From positions 1 through 64,000 of the forward strand of contig SFJO01000010.1 of NCBI GenBank assembly GCA_004555865.1: 64,000 bases of DNA. The letters run 5' to 3'. The stretch comes from Oscillospiraceae bacterium. Lineage in GTDB: Bacteria > Bacillota > Clostridia > Oscillospirales > Ruminococcaceae. A model generated the notes under the pieces. That model had not been told where the DNA came from. It did no database searches and saw only the letters and a program-made list of their open reading frames with translations. Below are positions 18,043 through 26,347 of the stretch, one piece after another (position 1 is the first letter of the stretch; every line of letters starts with the position of its first letter). A program made the translations under genes and the position numbers.

Positions 18043-18850
18043 CCGTCCCATCGGCGTATTCGATTCCGGCCTGGGCGGCCTGACTGCGGTACGAGAGCTG
18101 CGGCGCATTCTGCCCGGCGAGGACATCATCTATTTCGGCGACACCGGCCGCGTGCCCTACGGCACCCGCAGCAAGGAGACCATCTGCCAGTATACCCGGC
18201 AGGACATTGCCTTCCTGCTCTCCAAAAAGGTCAAGTTTCTCATGGCGGCCTGCGGCACCGTGAGCAGCACCTTCCCCAGCGCCGAGGCCTGCCGCCTGCC
18301 GGTGCCCTTTGCGGGCGTGGTGGGGGCCGCGGCCCGGGCGGCGGCTGACGCCACCCACACCGGGCGCATCGGCGTCATCGGCACCCCGGCCACCGTGCGC
18401 AGCGGCAGCTATGCCGGCGTGCTGGAGGAGCTGGTTCCCGGCGTGGAGATCACCGCCCAGGCCTGCCCGCTGTTCGTGCCTCTGGTGGAGAACGGCTATG
18501 TGGAGCCGGACAATGAGGTGACCACGCTGGTGGCTCACCAGTATCTGGACCGGGTGAAGGCCGCGCACGTGGACACCCTCATCATGGGCTGCACCCACTA
18601 CCCCCTGCTGGCCCCCATCATCGCCAAGGTGATGGGCCCCGGCGTGACCCTCATCGACCCCGGCAAGGAGACCGCTCTGGCCGTGCAGGACGCACTGGAG
18701 GCGCTGGAGCTGACCAGCAGCCGCACCGAGGGCGGCAAGGCGGAGTTCTATGTGAGCGACACCGCCGAGAGCTTCCAGGCCGCGGCCCAGCTGTTCCTGG
18801 GGCAGTATGCAGGCGGTCCGGTGGAGCAGGTTCCCATTGAAAAATACTAA
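18035..18850 (+). CDS. murI: Glutamate racemase
   Basis: 271 aa. It converts L- to D-glutamate for peptidoglycan. Active-site motifs are present: FDSGLGGLT with Asp10, AACGTVSS with Cys73, and GCTHYPLL with the second catalytic Cys near 186 and its partner His. The first motif is ACGT rather than the commoner ACNT; catalytic Cys is retained. The ATG at 18035 lies inside the end of ddl. Confidence 0.95.
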   Translation: MDNRPIGVFDSGLGGLTAVRELRRILPGEDIIYFGDTGRVPYGTRSKETICQYTRQDIAFLLSKKVKFLMAACGTVSSTFPSAEACRLPVPFAGVVGAAARAAADATHTGRIGVIGTPATVRSGSYAGVLEELVPGVEITAQACPLFVPLVENGYVEPDNEVTTLVAHQYLDRVKAAHVDTLIMGCTHYPLLAPIIAKVMGPGVTLIDPGKETALAVQDALEALELTSSRTEGGKAEFYVSDTAESFQAAAQLFLGQYAGGPVEQVPIEKY

Positions 18851-18895
18851 GGCAGTGCCGCGGCACTGCCCCCGAGCAAAGGCATAGTAAACGAC

Positions 18896-19333
18896 ATGAA
18901 CGAGGAATATCTTATCAAGATCCGGGGCAGTATGGAGCAGGATGGCCAGGCTCCGGCCGACCCCATTGAGCTGATGACCCGCGGCAGCTTTGTGCGCAAG
19001 GGCAGCAGCTACTACATCACCTACAAAGAAACCGAGGCCACCGGCTACGCTGGCTGCACCACCACCCTGAAGATCGCCGAGGACGGCAGCCGGGTGGCCA
19101 TGCTGCGCTTCGGCCCCGCCCCCAGCCAACTGATCATCGAGAAGGGCACGCGCCATCTGTGCCACTACGAAACCGGCTACGGCAGCATCACCCTGGGCGT
19201 GGCGGCGGACGAGATCGTGCAGGAGCTTGGCCCCGAGGGCGGGCACGCCCGCTTCTCCTATGTGCTGGACTCCGGCAACGAGGAACTGATCAGCCGCAAT
19301 CTGGTGCAGGTCACGGTCACGCCGGTGCGGTAA
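18896..19333 (+). CDS. DUF1934 (YwiB-like) beta-barrel protein
   Basis: 145 aa, soluble, rich in predicted beta strands, with no signal or membrane segment. The start YLIKIRGSMEQDG and the pattern of short strands match the DUF1934/YwiB family, which commonly lies directly before argS in Firmicutes, as here (about 100 bp). No molecular function is established. It is co-oriented with ddl-murI, 45 bp behind murI. Confidence 0.85.
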   Translation: MNEEYLIKIRGSMEQDGQAPADPIELMTRGSFVRKGSSYYITYKETEATGYAGCTTTLKIAEDGSRVAMLRFGPAPSQLIIEKGTRHLCHYETGYGSITLGVAADEIVQELGPEGGHARFSYVLDSGNEELISRNLVQVTVTPVR

Positions 19334-19431
19334 ACCCGGCCGTGCCGCCCCCCTTTGGGCACCTGCATGGACTTATAAAACAGACAAGGCATACCCCCGC
19401 GTAAAAACCATTCGGAGGAATCGAAAAAGCT

Positions 19432-21192
19432 ATGAGTTATGAAAATTACAACCCCCGCGCCGCGCTGCTGGCCCAGGCCCGCGACCTGCTGACCCGAGCT
19501 GCCCAGGCCGCCATGGCCGACGGCAGCCTGCCCGAGGCCGAGCTGCCCGGCTTTATTGTGGAGATCCCCGCCGACCCGAAGAACGGCGACGTGGCCAGCA
19601 ACCTGGCCATGGCCGGTGCCCGCGCCTTCCGCAAGGCTCCCCGCATGATTGCCGAGGCCATCACCGCCCATCTTCCGGAGTTGACCGGCACCAATTTTGA
19701 CCGGGTGGAGATCGCCGGCCCCGGCTTCATCAACCTGTACGCCTCCCTGAGCTGGTTCACCGACGTGGTGCGCGCCGCCAGCGAGAACGAGCAGTACGGC
19801 CGCACCGACTTCGGCCAGGGCCTGAAGTACAACGTGGAGTTTGTTTCCGCCAACCCCACCGGCCCCATGCACATGGGCAACGCCCGCGGCGGCGCATTGG
19901 GCGACTGCCTGGCCGCCGTGCTGGACTGGGCTGGTTACGATGTGACCCGTGAGTTCTACCTGAACGATGCGGGCAACCAGATCCAGAAGTTCGGCAAGAG
20001 CCTGTCGGTGCGCTACCGCCAGCTGTTCCTGGGCGAAGAGGCCTGCCCCCTGCCCGAGGAGTGCTACCAGGGCGCAGACATCATCGACCGCGCCAAGGCC
20101 TTCGCCGAACAGTACGGTGACAAGTACCTGAACGCGGACGAGGCCGAGCGCAGCAAGGCCCTGATTGATTTTGCCCTGCCCATCAACATCGCCAACATGG
20201 AGAAGGATCTGGGCAAGTACCGCATTGCCTACGACGTGTGGTTCAAGGAGAGCACCCTGCACGCCAGCGGTGCCGTGCAGGCCGTGGTGGACAAGCTGCT
20301 GGCCAGCGGCGCCTGCTACAAGGCCGAGGACGGCGCCATCATGTACCGCAGCGCCCAGTACGCCGCCAAGTACGGCACCGTGAATAAGAAAAAGACCGAG
20401 GACGGCAGCGAGGAAGAGGCCAAGGACGAGGTGCTGGTGCGCGCCAACGGCATTCCTACCTACTTTGCCGCCGACATTGCCTACCACTACAATAAGCTGG
20501 CCGTGCGCGGCTTTGAGAAGGCCATCGACATCTGGGGTGCCGACCATCATGGCCATGTGGCCCGCATGAAGGGCGCCATGGACGCCATCGGCCTGGACGG
20601 CGAGAAGCTGGACGTGGTGCTGATGCAGCTGGTCAACCTGATGAAGGACGGCAAGCCCGTGCGTATGTCCAAGCGCAGCGGCAAGGCCATCAGCCTGACC
20701 GACCTGCTGGACATGGTGCCCATCGACAGCGCCCGCTTCTTCTTCAACCAGCAGCAGGCCGCCAGCGCCATGGACTTTGACCTGGATCTGGCCATCAAAG
20801 AGGACAGCGACAACCCCGTGTACTATGTGCAGTACGCCCACGCCCGCATCTGCAGCATCCTGCGCAAGCTGGAGAGCGAGGGCGTGACCTACCAGGGGGC
20901 CGAGGGCTGGGCCGGCTACGCCTTCCCCGAGGCCGGCGAGCAGGAGCTGATGCGCCTGCTGGCCGCCTTCCCCGCCGAGATCGTGCTGTCCGCCCAGCGG
21001 TATGACCCCGCCCGCATCAACCACTACGTCACCGATCTGGCCGGTGCGTTCCACAAGTTCTACAACAGCTGCCGCATTAAAGACGCTGAGCCGCAGGCCC
21101 AGCAGGCCCGCATTGCTCTGTGCCTGGGCGCAAAGCACGTCATTTATTCCGTGCTGAGCATGTTCAAGATCACCGTGCCCGAGAGTATGTGA
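19432..21192 (+). CDS. argS: Arginyl-tRNA synthetase
   Basis: 586 aa. A class I synthetase that charges tRNA-Arg (one is encoded at 60346). The HIGH-like motif is PTGPMHMGNARGG near residue 145, and the KMSKS motif reads RMSKRSG near 411. A C-terminal anticodon-binding domain includes HKFYNSC and ends at VPESM. The ATG at 19432 follows CGGAGGAATC. No T-box is visible upstream. A strong terminator follows. Confidence 0.97.
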   Translation: MSYENYNPRAALLAQARDLLTRAAQAAMADGSLPEAELPGFIVEIPADPKNGDVASNLAMAGARAFRKAPRMIAEAITAHLPELTGTNFDRVEIAGPGFINLYASLSWFTDVVRAASENEQYGRTDFGQGLKYNVEFVSANPTGPMHMGNARGGALGDCLAAVLDWAGYDVTREFYLNDAGNQIQKFGKSLSVRYRQLFLGEEACPLPEECYQGADIIDRAKAFAEQYGDKYLNADEAERSKALIDFALPINIANMEKDLGKYRIAYDVWFKESTLHASGAVQAVVDKLLASGACYKAEDGAIMYRSAQYAAKYGTVNKKKTEDGSEEEAKDEVLVRANGIPTYFAADIAYHYNKLAVRGFEKAIDIWGADHHGHVARMKGAMDAIGLDGEKLDVVLMQLVNLMKDGKPVRMSKRSGKAISLTDLLDMVPIDSARFFFNQQQAASAMDFDLDLAIKEDSDNPVYYVQYAHARICSILRKLESEGVTYQGAEGWAGYAFPEAGEQELMRLLAAFPAEIVLSAQRYDPARINHYVTDLAGAFHKFYNSCRIKDAEPQAQQARIALCLGAKHVIYSVLSMFKITVPESM

Positions 21193-21245
21193 GCGGCGGC
21201 TTTTTCCCCGAACGTCGTAACGTTCCAGCCGCATTTCCGAACGCA

Positions 21246-21296
21246 TAAAAAGGCCCGGCCCCACGCAAAACCATGCGTGGGGCCGGGCCTTTTTTC
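21246..21296. terminator. Bidirectional terminator after argS
   Basis: AGGCCCGGCCCCACGCA pairs with TGCGTGGGGCCGGGCCT (17 bp, 6-nt loop), with AAAA before and T6 after. It also serves the converging YerC-like gene. Confidence 0.92.
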
Positions 21297-21401
21297 TGAG
21301 TTTTGTTCTCGCGCGTCAACGCCCCCGCCTGAAGGAAGGGGAAGCCTCGCCGCCATGCCGGAGCGCTGCTTCACAGGGCCGCGGGCAAAGCCCCGCCGGG
21401 C

Positions 21402-21698
21402 TTACTGCCCCTCTTCGGTGCGGCTGCGGATGACCGCCTGCAGCTCGCCCTCGCCGTACTGCAAAGCACGGTTCACCCGGCTGACCGTGGCGCTGCTTGC
21501 GCCGGTTTTTTCCAGAATGTCCATGTAGCTGGTGCCAGCCTGAAGCAGCCGGGCCACCTCAAAGCGCTGTTCCATGGCCCGCCGCTCGGTGGGTGAGCAC
21601 AGGTCGTTGAAGAACCGCTTGCAGCTCTCCAGATCCTTCAGGGCCAGAATGCTCTCGTACAGATCGTCGGACTGACGACGCTCACTGATCGATGCCAT
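21402..21698 (-). CDS. YerC/YecD family TrpR-related regulator
   Basis: 98 aa. A compact all-helical DNA-binding protein of the TrpR-like YerC/YecD family. A conserved ERRAMEQRFEVARLLQAG helix leads into the helix-turn-helix segment SYMDILEKTGASSATVSRVN. The targets of this family are poorly known; despite the name it need not bind tryptophan. The ATG at 21698 follows AGGAGG by 8 nt; the upstream extension of the frame is not supported. A TTGCAA-17-TAGACT promoter lies upstream. Confidence 0.9.
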   Translation of the reverse strand: MASISERRQSDDLYESILALKDLESCKRFFNDLCSPTERRAMEQRFEVARLLQAGTSYMDILEKTGASSATVSRVNRALQYGEGELQAVIRSRTEEGQ

Positions 21699-21862
21699 TT
21701 CGTTTTCCTCCTGTTGCGGGCAGCCCGTCTCTGCCATGGGCCTGCCCGCTTTTTCCTTCTCCGTGCACTCCGCCCTATGCCCCGCATTCCGGCCGTGATC
21801 CCTCAACGCGGCCGATGGGCACAATTCGGCGGATGCACCGTCTTTTTCCAAATGCTTCTGCA

Positions 21863-21891
21863 AGTCTAGCACAAAGCAGGAACTTTTGCAA
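21863..21891 (-). promoter_or_regulatory. Promoter of the YerC-like regulator
   Basis: Minus strand TTGCAA (21886-21891), 17 nt, TAGACT (21863-21868). Confidence 0.65.
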
Positions 21892-21971
21892 GCAGAAGTT
21901 TTGTTCAAAATGCCCGATTCTTGCAATTTTCTATGATTTTCCGCTTTTCTTTACCAAAGCGGACGGGCAGC

Positions 21972-21991
21972 AAAAAACGGGCGGCCGCCCG
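21972..21991 (-). terminator. Possible terminator after the Na/Pi symporter gene
   Basis: A palindromic CGGGCGG/CCGCCCG block followed by T6 on the minus strand, about 50 nt after the stop at 22043. Confidence 0.45.
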
Positions 21992-22042
21992 CGTGGGCTT
22001 GCCGTCCGTTGGTTTTGCGCATTTTGGTTTGAGGTGAAGGCT

Positions 22043-23815
22043 TCAGCCCTCCGCCAGAACCTGCAAATACTTCTTGCGATATTGGTTCAGGGCATCGTCG
22101 TAGCCCTTGGTGTCGCCGTTGTGCATGGCCTTCTTCAGCGCATGAGGGTCCAGCTCGCTGTCGCTCTCCATCCCCAGCAGGCGGGCGGCAATGTTGCTGC
22201 AGTGGTCCGAAATGCGCTCCAGGTTGGTCAGCACATCCAGGAAGATGATGCCGCTTTCCAGCTGGCACTTGCCTTCCTTCAAACGCTGGATGTGGCGGGT
22301 GCGCAGGGTCTCGCAGATGGTGTCCACCGTTTCTTCCAGCGGCTCTACCTGAGCGGCGGTCACCGTTTCGCCGTTGTGCATGGCCTGCACCGTCAGGTCA
22401 ATGATCTCGCCGATGGCGTCGCCCAGCATCTGAAGCTCCCGCTGAGCCTGGTCACTGAAGTTCAACTCTTTGTCCCGCATTTCGGCGGCGCGCTCGGTCA
22501 CATTGATGGCGTAGTCGCCAATGCGCTCCACCTCGGTCACAAAGGCCAGCAGGCTGTTCACCCGGTGGCTCTCCATCTCGCCCAGCTCCCGGTCGCTGAT
22601 CTTGATCAGGTAGTTGGTCAGGGTGACCTCCATCCGGTCGATCAGATCCTCCCGCTGGTTCACCACAGCGGCGGCATCGTCTTTATAGCCGGCCAGCAAC
22701 GGCATGGCGGCGCGGTAGTTGCGGGCGGCACGGGCCGCCATCTTCTCCACCGCGTTCTGGGCCTGCTGAATGGCCACGGCCGGGCTGGTGAGCAGGCGCT
22801 CGTCCAGCACCGGCATGGAAAGATCCTGCTCCTCGCCGGGCTTGTCCCGCACGGTATGCTCCGCCAGCCAGATCAGCACCTTGGTGAAGGGGATGAAGCA
22901 GATGGTGGCCACCACGCTGGACAGCGTGTGGATGTTTGCAATGCTGCCCTTGTTCAGAATTTCATTCCAGAAGGGCACGCCGATGGTGCATTTGATGAGG
23001 TAAATCCCCGCCAGGAACACCACCGAACTGATGAGGTTGAAGTACAGATGGATCACCGCGCTGCGCTTGGCCCCCTTGGACGCGCCCACCGCCGCCACCA
23101 TCGGGGTGAAGGTGGTGCCGATGTGGGTGCCCAGAATGATGGGGAAGGCATTGCCCCAGGTGACCACGCCGGTGCTGGACAGCGCCTGCAGAATGCCCAC
23201 GCTGGCCGAAGAACTCTGGATGGCCACCGTAACGGCCAGGCCGGCCAGCAGGCCCAGAACAGGGTTCTGCAGCTTGGTGAACAGGTTCACGAACAGCTCC
23301 GATTCCCGCAGGCCCGCCACGGCGGATTCCATCTGGAACATACCGGTGAACAGGATGCCGAAGCCCATCATGATCTGGCCCAGGTTGCGCTTTTTGGGTG
23401 CTTTGTAGAACACATACAGAATCATGCCCACAAACGCCACCACCGGCGAGAAGGTCTTGGGCTGAATGATGGTCAACAGCAGGCTGTCGCCGCTGATGTC
23501 CGCCAATCGGATGAGCTGACCTGTCACAGTGGTGCCGATGTTGGCGCCCATGATCACGCCCACGGCCTGAGGCAGGGCCATAATGCCCGAGTTGACCAGA
23601 CCGATGACGATGACAATGGTACCGGCACTGGACTGAATGATGCCGGTGATGAAGGTACCCAGAAGAATGCCCCGGATGGTGGAGGATGTGAGCTTCTGCA
23701 GAATGCTCTGCATCTTTCCGCCTGCCACCTTTTCCAGGCCGGCGCCCATGATGGTCATGCCATACAAAAACAGCGCCACGCCTCCGGCGAGTTGAATCAT
23801 ATCGGTTATTGTCAA
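22043..23815 (-). CDS. Na+/phosphate symporter with PhoU-like domain
   Basis: 590 aa. Two inverted Na/Pi-cotransporter repeats each carry the QSS signature (IIQSSAGTIVIVIG and AIQSSSASVGILQA) within about nine membrane segments. A cytoplasmic PhoU-like helical domain follows from about residue 380, with two helical repeats (ERIGDYAINVTERAAEM and ERISDHCSNIA). Such proteins move inorganic phosphate with sodium. The start is taken as TTG at 23815: GGGAG lies 7 nt upstream, whereas the ATG five codons later is too far from it. Monocistronic, with its own promoter. Confidence 0.92.
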   Translation of the reverse strand: MTITDMIQLAGGVALFLYGMTIMGAGLEKVAGGKMQSILQKLTSSTIRGILLGTFITGIIQSSAGTIVIVIGLVNSGIMALPQAVGVIMGANIGTTVTGQLIRLADISGDSLLLTIIQPKTFSPVVAFVGMILYVFYKAPKKRNLGQIMMGFGILFTGMFQMESAVAGLRESELFVNLFTKLQNPVLGLLAGLAVTVAIQSSSASVGILQALSSTGVVTWGNAFPIILGTHIGTTFTPMVAAVGASKGAKRSAVIHLYFNLISSVVFLAGIYLIKCTIGVPFWNEILNKGSIANIHTLSSVVATICFIPFTKVLIWLAEHTVRDKPGEEQDLSMPVLDERLLTSPAVAIQQAQNAVEKMAARAARNYRAAMPLLAGYKDDAAAVVNQREDLIDRMEVTLTNYLIKISDRELGEMESHRVNSLLAFVTEVERIGDYAINVTERAAEMRDKELNFSDQAQRELQMLGDAIGEIIDLTVQAMHNGETVTAAQVEPLEETVDTICETLRTRHIQRLKEGKCQLESGIIFLDVLTNLERISDHCSNIAARLLGMESDSELDPHALKKAMHNGDTKGYDDALNQYRKKYLQVLAEG

Positions 23816-23977
23816 AAAACCACTCCCATTTTCCGCTTGGGCGCAGCGGGCCTGCGCCGATGAATTGTGGAACCTGTGGGGAAACACCGGCCTTTTTCTG
23901 CATCGAGGATTCAAAGCAGCACATTGTCTGTGTCGGATCATCGACCTTTCCCGTCGAACAAGAGCCGATTTGGGTTT

Positions 23978-24007
23978 ATTATATCATCCCGAAGGGGGCG
24001 TTTGCAA
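23978..24007 (-). promoter_or_regulatory. Promoter of the Na/Pi symporter gene
   Basis: Minus strand TTGCAA (24002-24007), 18 nt, TATAAT (23978-23983). No phosphate-box sequence was recognised. Confidence 0.65.
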
Positions 24008-24072
24008 TGTTCTGGCATTCTTTGTGTAAAGTTTTTGTGTAGGGCTGCAAGACATCTTTGAGCGGGAGAAAT

Positions 24073-24146
24073 AAAAAAGGAACAGGGGCTCAGGCGTTAA
24101 AGCTGCGTTGACACACCGCAGCTTAACAAAAGAAAACCCTATTCCT
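24073..24146 (-). terminator. Long hairpin terminator of the acyltransferase remnant
   Basis: Outer arms AGGAACAGGG/CCCTATTCCT (24078-24087 and 24137-24146) and inner arms GTTAAAGCTGCG/CGCAGCTTAAC form a long imperfect hairpin, followed on the minus strand by CCTTTTTTATTT. Confidence 0.7.
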
Positions 24147-24217
24147 CATGCTCAAATGGATCACATTCATCCGCAAAACCAGTCCATACCGATTGCCGGT
24201 TTTGCTTCAAACTGTCG

Positions 24218-25009
24218 TTATATCTTTTTCAAGAGAGGATTCAGCACGAGCGAAAGCACATAGCTTCCAATACAAACCGCGAGATAGGCCACAATCCGCT
24301 CCTGCATTTTTTCAACGTTCCAAAAATGATCGATCAAAAAAATGAACAGATAATGCCCAAGGTACATCCCCAATGTATTTTTGCCAACGCTGCATACAAC
24401 CCGTGTGAGTGCATTGCGATTCTCAAATTGAATGGTCAACGCAAACATTCCCAATAGAAAGGCCACCATAAAAATCGAACCGTAATTAAACGCCGGATCA
24501 TAGGTTGCCCCCGTGGATACCGAAATGTAGTATGCCAAACCAAAGGCAGCCGGCCATGATAAAATTCCCAGCACGCTCAGCAAAACGCGGTTTGATTTTA
24601 TGGCATCCAAATAGTGCCACATGATTCCGCCAAGCATAAAATAGAAAACATACCAGCCGTTTCCAATTGGATTCAAGCGATACAGGAAATCAATGCAGCG
24701 CGACAGCATCTCTGTATCAAATCTTGTGGAAAGAATATCCCTCAGGAATCCCAGGGTGCGTAACCCCAATACAAACGCCGTGACAACGCCAAACAGATAT
24801 TCATAAAAGCCGTACTTCTCGTTAAACAAATACCACAGCAAAGGATATACAAGATATACCGCCAGAAGGTTTTGCAAAAACCAGAGCACCCCTGTATACT
24901 GCGCCCCTACTTGGATATTCAAAACAGCACGCAGAAAATCACAGTAGGGCTGATGCACGGTCCAATATACGCGGACGCGAAACTTTCGATACCCCCCGTA
25001 AGGCAGTAT
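24218..25009 (-). pseudogene. 5'-truncated acyltransferase-3 family membrane protein
   Basis: About 246 codons from a GTG at 24958, and 264 counting the in-frame codons up to a TAG at 25010-25012. It is a hydrophobic protein with about seven membrane segments. Features such as GVLWFLQNLLAVYLVYPLLW and NTLGMYLGHYLFIFLID match the C-terminal two-thirds of acyltransferase-3 proteins, which acetylate surface glycans. The N-terminal ~100 residues with the catalytic His are missing, and no SD or start fits: the GTG has no ribosome site, and the frame continues sensibly upstream until the TAG. The region is visibly AT-richer than its neighbours, which suggests acquired DNA now decaying. An intact but short divergent member is less likely. 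Confidence 0.75.
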
Positions 25010-25150
25010 CTATCATACACGAAATCCGACTGCTTTACAAGAAGAAAAAACCACCGTATTTTGTTTTATATTGTAGGTCTGCCCTGCATTCTGGACCGGG
25101 AGTAAGAGATCGTTTGTCCGTGCGGATAAGCACAGCTGCAAAAGGCCGCC

Positions 25151-25264
25151 TCAGCCCGCCAGCTCTTCCATGGCCTCGCGGGTGTTGTCGGCCGAAAACA
25201 GGAACGCCCCCGTGCTGCTGTACACCTCCACGTGCCCGCCTACCTGCTTGATGATGCAATCCAT
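25151..25264 (-). CDS. Small soluble protein, 37 aa, function unknown
   Basis: ATG at 25264 preceded by GGAAAGGAG with 9-nt spacing. The product begins MDCIIKQVGGHVEVY and ends EAMEELAG. The composition looks like a tiny strand-strand-helix fold (FLFSADNTREAMEEL). Small proteins of this appearance are, as I recall, common in clostridia, but I know no function. A TATAAT box lies about 110 nt upstream, with an 11-nt direct repeat just behind it. The gene lies between the acyltransferase remnant and the CBS protein. Confidence 0.6.
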   Translation of the reverse strand: MDCIIKQVGGHVEVYSSTGAFLFSADNTREAMEELAG

Positions 25265-25350
25265 ACGCTGATGCTCCTTTCCATGCCGCCTGTCTGTGCG
25301 CCCCGGCCCCGCGTTTTTTGTGGCTTTTGCGGGGCGCTTTTTCTTTGCCT

Positions 25351-25380
25351 CTTGATGATTGGCTTGATGATTGCATTATA
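25351..25380 (-). promoter_or_regulatory. -10 box with adjoining tandem repeat before the 37-aa gene
   Basis: Minus strand TATAAT (25375-25380) is followed immediately by two direct copies of CAATCATCAAG (25351-25374, period 12). No good -35 is seen. The repeats lie at the likely transcription start and could be an operator. Confidence 0.45.
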
Positions 25381-25422
25381 CAATAATTTAAGTCCCATAA
25401 TCAGGATTTTAAGTGCGGGTGC

Positions 25423-25459
25423 AAAAAAAGAAAGACTTCCCCTGGGGAAGTCTTTCTTC
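25423..25459 (-). terminator. Terminator after the CBS-domain gene
   Basis: AGAAAGACTTCCCC pairs with GGGGAAGTCTTTCT across a very short loop; on the minus strand seven T follow (25423-25429). Confidence 0.85.
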
Positions 25460-25531
25460 TGCGAATTTTAATGCAGTTCAAACCGGCGGATTTTCCGGCC
25501 GGGCTTTGGCGCTGTGCAAACGGCCGACCGT

Positions 25532-25972
25532 TTACTCCTTGGGCTGGGCCAAAGCCTTTGCCTGCTGCCGCCCCTCCGCCTGGCCATAGCAGTAGCGGAG
25601 GATGTCCTTGCGGCGGACAAGGCCGATGAAGTTCTTCCGGTCATCCACCACCGGCACAAAGTTCTGGTTCATGGCGGTGTTCACCAGCTGCTCCATCCCG
25701 GTGGTCACGGGCACCGCCTCGTAATCCCGCCGGCGGGGAATCCGGGTGATGGGCACATCCTCCGCCGCTTCGATGGACAGCCCCGTCATGTTCTTGATGC
25801 CCCACAGCAGATCGCCCTCGGTGATGGTGCCCACATAGGTTCCGTCCCGCGCCAGAACCGGCACCGACGAATAGCGGTGGTACTCCATCTTTTCCAGCGT
25901 CTGGCGCAGGGTGAAGTCGTTATAAATAAACGCCACATCCTGCTTGGGGGTCAGGAAAAACAAAAGATTCAC
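25532..25972 (-). CDS. CBS-domain pair protein
   Basis: 146 aa made almost wholly of two CBS motifs (about residues 8-65 and 75-135), the second ending FIGLVRRKDILRY. Stand-alone CBS pairs bind adenine nucleotides such as AMP, ATP or c-di-AMP and act as sensors; the ligand cannot be told here. The start is a GTG at 25972, with GGGAGG 7 nt upstream; the longer upstream frame lacks an SD and adds non-conserved sequence. Confidence 0.85.
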   Translation of the reverse strand: MNLLFFLTPKQDVAFIYNDFTLRQTLEKMEYHRYSSVPVLARDGTYVGTITEGDLLWGIKNMTGLSIEAAEDVPITRIPRRRDYEAVPVTTGMEQLVNTAMNQNFVPVVDDRKNFIGLVRRKDILRYCYGQAEGRQQAKALAQPKE

Positions 25973-26251
25973 GATGTTGCCTCCCAATGTTCCGGGCAAG
26001 GCCCGCCCGACGTTCGTTCTGGTTTCAGTATACCACGCCTTGCGCCCCGCTTCATGAAAAACCTGTGAACGCACCCATTCTTTGCCCCAAACCGTCCGCA
26101 TTGCCCCATCCAATCGTCTGTTTTTGTTGTCCGCCGGGCATTTTCGCCGCCCTTTGCTCTGTTCAACCGGGGGCTTTCATGCTATACTATTTTATATTTT
26201 GCCAATTTTGATGCGGCCCCGGCCGCATCCAGTGCATAAGGAGCAAACCAC

Positions 26252-26347
26252 ATGAACATTCCTACCCTCATCGGCATTGTTCTGATTGTGACCGGCGTTA
26301 TCGAGCTGGCCTGGGCCTTCCGCAACGGGCGCGGCCCCAAGCTGTGA
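26252..26347 (+). CDS. Small membrane peptide, 31 aa, coupled to the next gene
   Basis: ATG at 26252 follows TAAGGAG by 8 nt. The product begins MNIPTLIGIVLIVTGVIELA, is a single membrane segment (about residues 4-22) and ends in a basic tail (RNGRGPKL). Its TGA overlaps the GTG start of the following lipoprotein as GTGA, so the two are translationally coupled. A TATACT -10 lies at 26183 with a poor -35. It may be a leader peptide that sets translation of the lipoprotein, or a small membrane partner. Confidence 0.6.
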   Translation: MNIPTLIGIVLIVTGVIELAWAFRNGRGPKL

